A program made the position numbers and the translations under genes. Below are positions 1 to 8,029 of a DNA stretch of 12,783 nucleotides, in pieces. The first letter of the stretch is position 1. The number at the start of each line of letters is the position of its first letter. The DNA lies in assembly GCA_036939975.1 (NCBI GenBank), contig JALLPB010000812.1:1-12783 (forward strand), in the 5' to 3' direction. This DNA comes from Cyclostephanos tholiformis (taxonomy: Eukaryota; Bacillariophyta; Thalassiosirophyceae; Thalassiosirales; Thalassiosiraceae). The notes under the pieces are model-generated. The model was not told where the DNA came from. It did no database searches and worked only from the letters and a program-made list of their open reading frames with translations.

Positions 1-96
1 TCTAGGCATCTAATATCGAAGCTAAGGCAGATTCGATATTAGCTGCGGCAGATCTTCGTTCTCCCCTCATCGCTCATATGAACCTGATCTGACGTG
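1..96 (+). promoter_or_regulatory. 5' flank of the O-fucosyltransferase-like gene, with an 11-bp inverted repeat
   Basis: This is the short upstream flank available before the first ATG at 97. An in-frame TGA at 85-87 closes the reading frame, so the CDS cannot extend further upstream. Positions 10-20 (CTAATATCGAA) and 32-42 (TTCGATATTAG) form a perfect 11-bp inverted repeat with an 11-nt spacer. It could be a palindromic factor site or a hairpin in the 5' UTR. No TATA box is evident. Calling it regulatory is an inference from position. Confidence 0.35.
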
Positions 97-3000
97 ATGC
101 CAAAACTAATCAACCGGGCCCCTCAAACCCCGCGGAAAATTCGCGACATCCAGCCAAAGCGACAGCTTGCAAGAAACAGCGAGAAGAAGGAGGAGCAACA
201 CGACGATGATTGGTGGTACCAGGCGAAAAACGATGGTGGGCAAGCTAACCTTCGAGGGGCGAGGGCAGCGACATTTAATCGGTCAGTGAAAACTTCTTCG
301 GATGCAAATGCACCGCAAGCTGTGACAGAGTCGAACATACAGGAAGAAGGCGATGTGCCTCGCAACGGCATAATCTGTTTATGCCACACTGTATTCTGTG
401 TGTGCAATGCTCTCTTGCGGATCCATCGAAAGATAAGACAAGTATCTCCTCAAAAAAGGAGGAAGCGCTTCTTTTTGTCCCTCGTTACTTTTGCTGTGTG
501 GAGAGTCATTTATTCTGCTGATTTAGACAAATATTCATTTTCCGATTTGAGCGGCAGCGCCATGAGAATAAAATCAGTCAATTCGGAATACTCGTCGTTG
601 GAAGGGGAATCAGATGATGAGTTATTGTTCGGAGATATTCATCCTCAAATAAATATTGGCTCTCAATATGCAGATACGAGACTTCGTGGTTCCGATACTG
701 CATCAAATGCAAAAAACATGCTGAAACAAGCGGTTGGCATAAAATCCATGAGCCACTCCGATACAGAATCAATATCTCCGCAGAAAAAGCCTCGTTCCAT
801 GGTTGAATCATTAAGGATAGGGACTGATGTCCTTGCCTTTCATGGAAATAGCAATGAGGAAACCAAAATGTCTCGACAATCTACTATGTCGTGGACAAAT
901 CCGCAAGCACAAAACTCACTTGCAAATGATCGGTCTCAGGTTCTTCGTGGTCAAGACTGGTATGGCGGCTCACAACTTATGCGAGGAAATGGTCATGATA
1001 GTAACGGGCTTCAGTTGCCAGAAAATCTCGATGAGAACGATTTATTTACAGAATCGAAACGGTCTTTCTCTATTGAGACAATCAGTCCATCCTCCAACAG
1101 CCAAAACAAACTGAATGATTACCAGACCAATCCAAACATAATCCAAAACAGTAGTTCAAAAAAGGTTGCATCTGGCACTACTGTTGGACTTGACTGTTCA
1201 GTTTATGGTGGACCTTTTGATCAATCAGAATATGCTGAAATTGTTTACTGGCGTGAAATTACGACGGATGCCTCGTTCACAAGTCCCTACTATAACCAAC
1301 AGGCCCAGGAATCAATTTCAGGCTCATTCTGGAAACCAAAGTATTTGACGTTCGAGATGGACGTGAGTTACTTTATGCAAGTACAACCGAGTCTGACATG
1401 TGGCGTTTTTTAATTTGCTTTACGTCAACTCTATTTGATCACTCCATACTGGTGCCTATTGTTGGTCTGTTATCGTGCTTGTACTAGGATGTTGATTTGA
1501 ATAATGCGAGGTTGGGGCTGGAAAACGCCATGCTTCTTGCACACTCGATGGGAAGAACATTGGTAATATTGATTCTAACTTAATTGAGTATGTGCATCAC
1601 ATTTTGGCTCCCTCATAACACTCTACATTGCCTCTTGCCCGACGTAGGTAATTCCTCCTAGGCAGCAGATTGCCCATGGTATGGTGAGTTTGCAAAAAAA
1701 TCAATCAACCCGTTCTACACATTTGATCGCCTATGCTGTATTTTACGGGATTTACTTTGGCACTGCTTACAGATGGATGGGAGCGGTAGTAATCAAGTGT
1801 CGTTTAGTGATTTTTACGACATCGAAATTATCGGCGCGAAACAAAAGGGGTTAAACATAATCACGATGGAGCAATTCTTAGAACGTGAAGGCATGCAGGG
1901 AAATTTAAGATCGTACTTAGATGGTGAGAGTGAAGTGCTTTATCCTCCCAACAGCCGGATCAAATGGGACAACCAACCCTTAGGCCCATTATGGAAATAC
2001 ATGAGAAATGTAACAAGAACATTTCAGTGGAATCCAAATGAATGTGTAAGTCGGCAAACTGTAGAGTCTTTTTTTTTCAACATGACTTCTTGCAACATTT
2101 TCATGTTTAATCGTTGCAGGTGCTAGCTTTCCCTGCTGCAGGCACCAACGATCAGCATCTATTCTCAATGATGGCAGATGTTTTGGTTGGAAAGGATGGT
2201 AGACCTTTTCCTCATTATAGGTAAGCTGAAATGAAATCATTGATGCCATAATTTGTGTAGACTCTTCTAAAATTGTATTGAACTTAAAGTGAGTATCAAG
2301 GACATCCAGTTAATGTTGATGCCCCAGCTATCGAACGATTCAGGGAGATTTTGGCGGGAAGACGTAAGATATGTATGTACGACCAAAGAATACACGACGA
2401 CAATCCTGTGGTGCACTTCAAAACTGACAAACATGATGAATATCGGCTGATAACACCTTTCTACGCATTTTCGTGGTTCGAGGACTGGAGGCACGATTTA
2501 TGGTCGAAACGGTTCATTAGGGACAAACTTAGGTAGGTACTGAACCGTGCCTATTATTGCCAAGTTTTCTGCTACCTTACTCCCAAAGCGATTTCGCTTC
2601 AAACATCAGATACCGTGATGAAGTCATGTGTCTAGCAGCTCGGATCATAAGTGCCTTGAGAGACCACGCAAAAAAAAAAAATCGAGGAAATGTCAATGGG
2701 CTCTATGATGCTATCCACATTCGAAGTAAGCTGTTTTGTTTAGACGGCTTTGAGAGTTTCCTTTTTTAATTCACCCTTTTTATTTGACTTGTTCCGCCTG
2801 CCAGGGGATGATTTCCAGCAGCAATACCCAATGTCAGAGATGAATGCTAGTGAAATATTGACTGGGTTAAAAGACATCATAGCTCCTGGGTCTTCTGTCT
2901 TTATTGTCACTAATGAGAGGAATCTTTCCTTCTTTGCTTCGATTCAAGAAGCTTACGATGTCTCCTACCTCGGAGATTTTGGGGCAATATTGGCAGGTGT

Positions 3001-3495
3001 CAGTAAGTAATTGATTTCTTTACAACCTAGCAAGCCTCCAATCTACCAAACAATTTTTGTTGTCTTCTTTCTTGCCAATACTATGCAGACCCCAACTATT
3101 TTCCATTGGTCGAGCAGATAGTGGCAAGTCGCGGTCGCATGTTCGTCGGGACATTTCTTTCCACTTTTTCTGCCTACATAGCTCGGTTGAGAGGCTATTA
3201 TAGGTAAGTGTAGATATCAAGATTCAATTCGATGTATCTGGATGCACAGAACTTAAATCTACCTGGCCCCTCCTTTGACCTTAATTGCTACAAATGGAAC
3301 GCAAATAATAATGATGATAGTGTCAAAGAGTTGCGTGTTGGGTATATGACTGGTGCGCTCCAAAACACGTATCTTCTACCTATTAAATGGAAGAAAGAAT
3401 ATCAATTATACCAAGCAGTACACAAGCCACTCTTTGGTAGAGAATTTCCAATTGCATGGAGAGATATTGATCGGTTAGAGCTTCCTACTTCTTAA
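97..3495 (+). CDS. O-fucosyltransferase-like type II membrane protein, 10 predicted exons
   Basis: This probably transfers fucose from GDP-fucose to protein or glycan in the ER or Golgi. Exons inferred from reading frame and GT-AG sites: 97-1362, 1488-1562, 1648-1683, 1773-2045, 2120-2220, 2290-2532, 2610-2725, 2805-3002, 3089-3203 and 3222-3495. Together they give 898 residues. Residues 1-400 are polar and Ser/Asn-rich, with a basic stretch followed by a hydrophobic segment (FFLSLVTFAVWRVIYSA, about 125-141) that fits a signal anchor; a Cys-rich hydrophobic stretch lies near 90-108. The catalytic-type domain starts near residue 412 (KYLTFE) and includes GRTLVIPPRQQ, then HIRRDDF (about 701-707, the family's conserved Arg motif), VFIVTNE, and VEQIVASRGRMFVGTF. 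The C-terminal FPIAWRDIDR block also looks family-like. The gene converges on the TLDc gene. The last intron is anomalously short (18 nt). The family call is fairly sure; the substrate is unknown. Confidence 0.83.
3204..3221 (+). other. 18-nt apparent microintron, or two in-frame stop codons
   Basis: Exon 9 ends in TATTATAG followed by a strong donor, GTAAGT. Without splicing, the frame hits TAA (3205-3207) and TAG (3211-3213). The downstream frame (exon 10) is open only from 3214. The only AG acceptor that keeps frame is at 3220-3221, giving GTAAGTGTAGATATCAAG, an 18-nt intron. The next AG, at 3248-3249, would give a TAA within two codons. The other eight introns here are 69-125 nt long. Confidence 0.5.
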
Positions 3496-3558
3496 CAGTA
3501 ACAAACAAAAATAATATCTAGGTAGCTACAACATTACTTCTCACATAGTCGTCATCGT

Positions 3559-4800
3559 TCACCGTTCGTTCACAAGATCACGACAGCCAAAGAAACCATC
3601 TCTATTTCCTAAAATTAGCCCATTGTCAAGATCGTCGAGAAGCTGTCGCTTGTCCACCCTCCGTGCCATTTCCAAACAGGCTGCATGCATCTTCTTTGCC
3701 TTAGCTTGTGACTGAAGTGCATCTGCAATCCATTCTTCGCCGCCGACCCCCCAAATCTCAATGCAATCCACATCAAAATAGTATAGACTATCGCTGCATT
3801 TTCCTGATAGCAGATCACCATCATCAAATAATAGATCATATGATAATGCCCTGCACTCTTCCAATGACTCGGTTATATGCAATCGAGGCTGAGATGCAGT
3901 ACCGCCAATTCCAATGCCATGAACGGACGCGTTAGTTCTTTGCGGTGCATCTTTCAATCTTTTATTTGATGTCGCAAGGGATGAAGGGTGACAATACATG
4001 TACTTATTGTTGAGCGTGGAAGTTGACGTTAGCGACCGAGATTTTGGACGTATAAATTGCACATCATTTCCATCCATGGAAAACAAGAAACAGTCATCAG
4101 ACCCAAAGTAGTCAGTGGACTGAATCCACGTATCCGTCGTGAAAAATCCCAATGAAACTTTTTCGGGGGCGTCGCTGCATAACGTTCTGACCAGGAACTT
4201 AGAAGCCGAAGGTATTCCACCGATTAATAATACGGTGGGACCCTCGTATCCTCGAATTTTTTCGCATACATTGCGAAATGATAGACCGTCGCCTTCTGAC
4301 GAAGAATACAAACAGTCCCATTTCGTACCCAATACCTCAGGGTCTCCTTCAGCAAGTTTCTGCAGCAGTGGGTTTACAGTTTCACAAGCTTTCAAAGCAT
4401 CGCCTTTTACAGCAGTGGGGAAAAAGACGGAGGCTTTGCCTCCTAGATCTGGGATAGACGTCACCTTGACCCATTCATCTGCTTCCTCGTTTTTCTCATC
4501 CTCGCGCATCAATGTGAGCAAAGACGTTGTCTTGTTGTGTCGACGGAGCTGTAGCGCCATATTTCCATCAGTGACCGAAGCAATTAATTTGTTTGCAACC
4601 TGCCTCATTTTTCCCTTTGCAAACTGAGCCTCTTGCCACGCACGTAACTCCTCGGCGGTGGGCTCTTCCAACGAACTCTCGCTCTCTTCGTCTAACATCA
4701 CTTCCGTCTGGACCTGCAACATTCCCTTAACGTCAATGTCACCAAATTGTGCCTGTAGGCGAGCAAGGAGCTCGAGCTCGTCATCCTTGGTTACTGACAT
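3559..4800 (-). CDS. TLDc domain protein (oxidation-resistance type), single exon
   Basis: A complete 413-residue protein read from the ATG at 4800 to the TGA at 3559-3561. Residues 1-110 are acidic and helical in character (ELELLARLQAQFG, then EEPTAEELRAWQ) with no recognised domain. Residues about 145-353 match a TLDc domain: WDCLYSSSEGDGLSF (161-175), GPTVLLIGG (187-195), LGFFTTDTW (217-225), DYFGSDDCFLF (230-240), the GIGIGGTASQPRLHI core (295-309) and VDCIEIWGVGG (344-354). A basic helical tail follows. TLDc proteins such as OXR1 and NCOA7 are linked to oxidative-stress resistance and, in several lineages, to V-ATPase binding; that role here is by family only. No signal peptide or membrane segment is visible, so it is probably cytosolic. 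No LysM or TBC domain is present, so this is a short TLDc protein. The start is the first ATG and no intron is needed. Confidence 0.9.
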   Translation of the reverse strand: MSVTKDDELELLARLQAQFGDIDVKGMLQVQTEVMLDEESESSLEEPTAEELRAWQEAQFAKGKMRQVANKLIASVTDGNMALQLRRHNKTTSLLTLMREDEKNEEADEWVKVTSIPDLGGKASVFFPTAVKGDALKACETVNPLLQKLAEGDPEVLGTKWDCLYSSSEGDGLSFRNVCEKIRGYEGPTVLLIGGIPSASKFLVRTLCSDAPEKVSLGFFTTDTWIQSTDYFGSDDCFLFSMDGNDVQFIRPKSRSLTSTSTLNNKYMYCHPSSLATSNKRLKDAPQRTNASVHGIGIGGTASQPRLHITESLEECRALSYDLLFDDGDLLSGKCSDSLYYFDVDCIEIWGVGGEEWIADALQSQAKAKKMHAACLEMARRVDKRQLLDDLDNGLILGNRDGFFGCRDLVNER

Positions 4801-4915
4801 TGCCTCTGTTTTTCTTGAGTTTTTTACTTATTTCTATTGTTTTATCTCGCTACGCTGATTTTTATTTCTCATTTTATGCCCCCTACTACTGTAAGTAATA
4901 GAGATCGTACTAAAA
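4801..4915 (-). promoter_or_regulatory. Probable promoter and 5' UTR of the TLDc gene, cut short by a transposon
   Basis: This is 115 bp of A/T-rich sequence between the TLDc start codon and the left end of the piggyBac-like element. It must hold the 5' UTR and core promoter unless the promoter extends into the element. On the plus strand it is T-rich (A-rich on the gene's strand). No clear TATA box was identified. The insertion so close to the start codon could have replaced distal promoter elements. Confidence 0.4.
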
Positions 4916-4930
4916 TGGGTTCTCGGCCGG
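4916..4930 (+). repeat. Left terminal inverted repeat of the piggyBac-like element
   Basis: TGGGTTCTCGGCCGG pairs with the right end at 7218-7232, differing only at positions 8-9 (TC versus CT). AAAA lies immediately outside. Confidence 0.78.
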
Positions 4931-4948
4931 TAGTCTTTTTAGTCCTTT

Positions 4949-4966
4949 AAAGACTAATTAGTCTTT
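4949..4966. repeat. Subterminal 18-bp palindrome, left end
   Basis: AAAGACTAATTAGTCTTT is a perfect 18-bp palindrome 33 bp inside the left end. Its 14-bp core, AGACTAATTAGTCT (4951-4964), recurs twice at the right end. Half-site-like TAGTCTTT and TAGTCCTTT lie just upstream (4931-4948). By analogy with piggyBac, where a dimer of the C-terminal Cys-rich domain binds a subterminal palindrome, this is a likely transposase binding site. That role is an inference. Confidence 0.7.
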
Positions 4967-4984
4967 TGGACGACGACGTTTTTC

Positions 4985-6999
4985 TTAGCCGCCCGATGCT
5001 CCCCTGGACACAGCCGAATTATGCAGGTATGCTCATGATGTGTTCTACCGGAAAGACGATGGCGATTGGAGGATTAATGGACAGTTGCAATGTATCAATC
5101 GTCATTTGGGGGGGGGGTTCGTCAGATTTTCAGATCGGTATCATTGATAAAAAACTCGAACTGGCCGCCTCGCCAAAATACCTACGTAGGAACTCGTTGC
5201 TGCGATACCACCGATTTCACTCTTCACAAATTTTTTGATGATGGTGACTGTCCGCCAAAAGCGGCATTGGTGCGGTAGGGAGGGCAAAGATGAACTTTGT
5301 TCACCCCTCCGAACCACATCGCACGAGGTTCAGGGTCAAGCGTGACCTGGATTACCTCGATGGCTTCTGCATCCTTTGCAAGGACAGGGGAAGAGTGTCG
5401 AGGACCGGCCGCATCACCGATCGATATCACCTCATCCATCCGGACTTTGGTGAGCAAGAATTCATGGTGGCATCGCGGATGTTTACAGTGGTGACAGAGG
5501 GGGCGACGCCGTTTGTCGATGAGTTGCCGCCGCCTGACGCGGAGGTGGTGAACGAGCCTGTCACCACTGCTGACCCAGTGGTGACTCGCAAGCTTTGGCC
5601 GCCTCCGCCAGGAAGAGGTCTGTCGATGGAAGAGATTGCCAACCTCCGAGCTCAGGGGTTCACAGTTGACGACGACAACGAGCCCATCGAAGAGAATGCG
5701 GGTCCTGCCGGCCCTATTTCAACAGGGACGTGGATGCGTCCAACCTTTTGCCCAAGGCGATCGGATGGCCACACAAAGGTGAAGGGGAAATGGGTCATTT
5801 TTCCATGGCCCAATGTTGCAGAGATGGATGAGCTCGAGCTCTTCCTCCTCTGCTTCCCCGTGAAGTACCTGAAGGAGACCGTCATCTCTCAGCAGAAAAA
5901 TACACACCTGACCCAAGCTATCACAATGCAGGAGCTCTTTGTTTTCATCGGCTGCATTCTCTTCATTGCGTGCCATCAGGGTGTCAAAGAGCACGATGAT
6001 TGGTGGTCGATCAGGCCAATCTCAGCAAAAGAGGGTGCTCCTTTTCGACTGAATGATTTCATGTCCAGAAATTGTTTCAAGGAGATAATGCAGGCTATTC
6101 AATGCACTAATCGGCCTCATCCGGAGTACCTCAACCACTTCCACGACATTCATCAACTCCAGGACAAGTGGAACGCATACATGGAGATGAACTACTTTAC
6201 AGGGTGGTGGAACTGCCTCGACAAATCGATGCAAATCCACCTCAACCCATATGTTCCTGGGTAGATGTGCCTGGTGACGAGATTGACTGTCACTTCTTGG
6301 ACAAGCCACTCGGATACTGCGAGACACTATGGTTGGAGATCGAAGGGAAGTAGATGTTCATTCACTGCATGAAGGAGGAGAAGCATGTGATGAAGTTCAT
6401 GTCAACCTTTGCAATGGTTGACCTACCCACAAAACCAGACGTACCACGGCAGGGGGGACTGTGGAGTTCTGCTACCCCAAGCCAGTGTCACTGCACAACA
6501 AAGCGAAACATTGGACATTGGGTGGACGATCACAATCAGAGGAGGCATGCTCCAATTGATATTGCTAGTACTTGGAAGACAGTGGTGGCCACATCATCAG
6601 TTTGCTTTCTTCTTGGCAATATCAGAGGCGAACGCTGCAAATTCTCGGGGTCGAGCAAGGGGGATGGCGGCGGATCCTCAGCTGAAATTTTGGAGGGCAT
6701 TGGCGCATCTCATGCTGAAGATTACTCTTGATGATAATGGGAATATTGTAAGGATTGTGGATCGTTGTTTGAGGACCCAGGGCACAGCTGTGGCTGATCA
6801 TGAGTTGAAAACTCGGCCGTTAAACACTGGAAAATGGCTGGGACATCACTGGGCGACCATGGCACAAAAATATCAGAAACTGAAATGTTTCAATGGCTGT
6901 AACCCCCCCAAACCGGTGCGCACCTATTGTGCATGTAATAAGAGTGTCCCGATGTGTTTCGCTTGCCATATGGTGCATTGTATGAGTGTCATTAGGTAG
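4985..6999 (+). pseudogene. Broken piggyBac-like transposase (DDE_Tnp_1_7 type)
   Basis: Pieces of one transposase are spread over all three frames. The N-terminal part is degraded: one frame reads DVFYRKDDGDWRING near 5034-5080, then hits a G9 run at 5108-5116 and the frame is lost. The longest open piece (5290-6264) holds LSMEEIANLRAQGF, the family N-terminal domain, and NCLDKSM with the likely first catalytic Asp, near 6211. It stops at a TAG (6262-6264) where related proteins have Trp in a PGWM motif. Remnants follow near 6270-6350 (LEIEGK) and 6354-6420. The stretch that should carry the second catalytic Asp appears deleted. WVDDHNQRRH, near 6514 in another frame, probably holds the third Asp. 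After a further shift come WWPHHQFAFFLAISEA and the Cys-rich tail, ending at 6997-6999. The family assignment is good and the gene is clearly non-functional. Confidence 0.82.
6880..6999 (+). other. Cys-rich C-terminal zinc-binding domain of the transposase
   Basis: The last about 40 residues read LKCFNGCNPPKPVRTYC, then CACNKSVPMCFACHMVHC. This Cys/His pattern fits the cross-brace zinc finger found at the C-terminus of piggyBac transposases, which recognises subterminal transposon DNA. The segment is intact and in one frame with the preceding 160 residues. It is the probable partner of the AGACTAATTAGTCT palindromes in this element. Confidence 0.65.
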
Positions 7000-7010
7000 T
7001 GTAAAGTCAG

Positions 7011-7024
7011 AGACTAATTAGTCT
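7011..7024. repeat. Subterminal palindrome, right end, inner copy
   Basis: AGACTAATTAGTCT is identical over 14 bp to the core at 4951-4964 and to the copy at 7198-7211. It lies 12 bp after the transposase stop codon and about 208 bp inside the right end. Confidence 0.7.
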
Positions 7025-7197
7025 TTCTAAAAATCCAAAATTTTTGACTGACTTTAGCCATTCATGTGTAGTAACTGGCTTGCCGACACTGGGATCTGAA
7101 GCGCCAGAATTCTTGGAACACCCCTAGTGGTCAATTTACTCACTGGTTGGGTTCTTTGGAATGGTGTGGAACGTCCTCAAATAGCCGGTGCAAGAAA

Positions 7198-7211
7198 AGA
7201 CTAATTAGTCT
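7198..7211. repeat. Subterminal palindrome, right end, outer copy
   Basis: AGACTAATTAGTCT is the third exact copy, 21 bp inside the right tip. The region between the two right-end palindromes (7025-7197) has no recognised coding sequence and is taken to be transposon 3' flank. Confidence 0.7.
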
Positions 7212-7217
7212 CTTTGT

Positions 7218-7232
7218 CCGGCCAGGAACCCA
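7218..7232 (-). repeat. Right terminal inverted repeat of the piggyBac-like element
   Basis: CCGGCCAGGAACCCA is the inverted partner of 4916-4930 (13 of 15 matches). AAAA follows at 7233-7236, within a longer A-rich run, so the duplication boundary is not certain. Confidence 0.75.
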
Positions 7233-7276
7233 AAAATAAACCGCTCTGGAATAACTGCAATGTGAAAAGGTGAAGC

Positions 7277-7318
7277 TGAAAAGTGCATGTCAGTTTGTGC
7301 ATGTACATGCACTTTTCA
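7277..7318. repeat. Nested palindrome / hairpin with TGCATG motifs, left copy
   Basis: TGAAAAGTGCATGT (7277-7290) and ACATGCACTTTTCA (7305-7318) are perfect 14-bp inverted arms. The right arm overlaps a separate 16-bp palindrome, GTGCATGTACATGCAC (7297-7312). The same two components recur at 10305-10401 in mirrored outward orientation, so these could be the ends of one element. No target duplication was found outside them (7261-7268 versus 10404-10411). Confidence 0.6.
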
Positions 7319-7418
7319 CTTTGCCGTACATTAGGGAATTCTGTGGGGTACTCTTATATTTTACACTGTGTAAACAAAATGCAAAAAATTCACGAAAGCC
7401 ACATCACCATCTAAGACT

Positions 7419-7978
7419 GATAAATCTAAAACCAGGCATATACATTTTTGCGGAAAAAAATTCCAACCGGACAGACCGCTCTGAAAAAGGAGGTTGTTTT
7501 GAGTAATCTTGATTTCAAGTTTTCGGCACACTTTGACAAGCCTGTCATCGTCATAATTCAAGGACGCCCCCACAACGACGCCCCCCCACCCTTTGTTGTT
7601 GTTGTTGTTGTTGTCTGTCATTGTCCTCATCGTCGGGGGGAGGTGGGGAGTCTTCTCACCACTTCTTGTTATCACCATGATGGATCTTTATTCTAATTCT
7701 GTTCCTGGCTCACAACCAGGAGTTGTGACATTAGCTAAAGTACTTATAAGTACAAAAAATAGGTACGTAGAGTTTTGGCAAAGTGGTCACTCGTCAGACC
7801 AAACCCAATTTCATGAAACAGCGTTATCTGGACAAAACAGAAACTATAGCAATAACATTCAGACGAAAATGAATCGATTGATGACCATAATTAAAATTTG
7901 GCCCAACAAGTTTTCAAACCAAAATTTCATCCATTTTTCAGTCCCGCCAAAATGTATATGCCTGGTTTTAGATTTATC
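7419..7978. repeat. 30-bp inverted repeat enclosing 500 bp (foldback-like)
   Basis: Positions 7419-7448 are the exact reverse complement of 7949-7978. The arms begin GATAAATCTAAAACCAGG and continue CATATACATTTT, and similarity continues weakly on both sides. The 500-bp interior holds a (TTG)7 microsatellite and C/G-rich tracts and no supported gene. ORFs here look like chance frames. It may be a foldback or MITE-like insertion, or an inverted duplication of a dispersed repeat. Confidence 0.6.
7593..7613. repeat. (TTG)7 microsatellite
   Basis: Seven uninterrupted TTG units lie between C-rich (7566-7590) and G-rich (7634-7650) tracts. This is low-complexity sequence with no coding evidence. 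Confidence 0.85.
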
Positions 7979-8029
7979 ATCTTATCTTTCTCTTTGCACA
8001 GCATGGTGGACACTCGTTTTGGTGCTGCT

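Larger units (their letters stand above)
4916..7232 (+). mobile_element. piggyBac-like DNA transposon, 2.3 kb, decayed
   Basis: The limits are set by terminal inverted repeats. The left end is TGGGTTCTCGGCCGG (4916-4930). The right end, read on the minus strand, is TGGGTTCCTGGCCGG (7232-7218). They match at 13 of 15 positions. AAAA flanks both sides (4912-4915 and 7233-7236), which could be a 4-bp target duplication, although the canonical piggyBac target is TTAA. Inside are three subterminal palindromes and a degraded transposase with piggyBac-family motifs. The element sits 115 bp upstream of the TLDc start codon, and its transposase points away from that gene. Because the transposase is broken, the copy can move only if it is supplied in trans. 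Confidence 0.8.

Noticed and set aside
123..407. Minus-strand frame over exon 1 of the fucosyltransferase
   Set aside because: It is antisense to a supported exon with no independent coding evidence.
3204..3249. A 46-nt final intron using the AG at 3248-3249
   Set aside because: It would put exon 10 out of frame and reach TAA within two codons, losing the family-like C-terminus.
4139..4627. Long plus-strand frame opposite the TLDc gene
   Set aside because: It is the antisense shadow of a clear TLDc coding sequence. Its Ser-rich composition is a by-product and it has no family features.
6168..6353. Separate small gene following the transposase stop
   Set aside because: It reads as a frameshifted remnant of the same transposase (LEIEGK block), not an independent gene.
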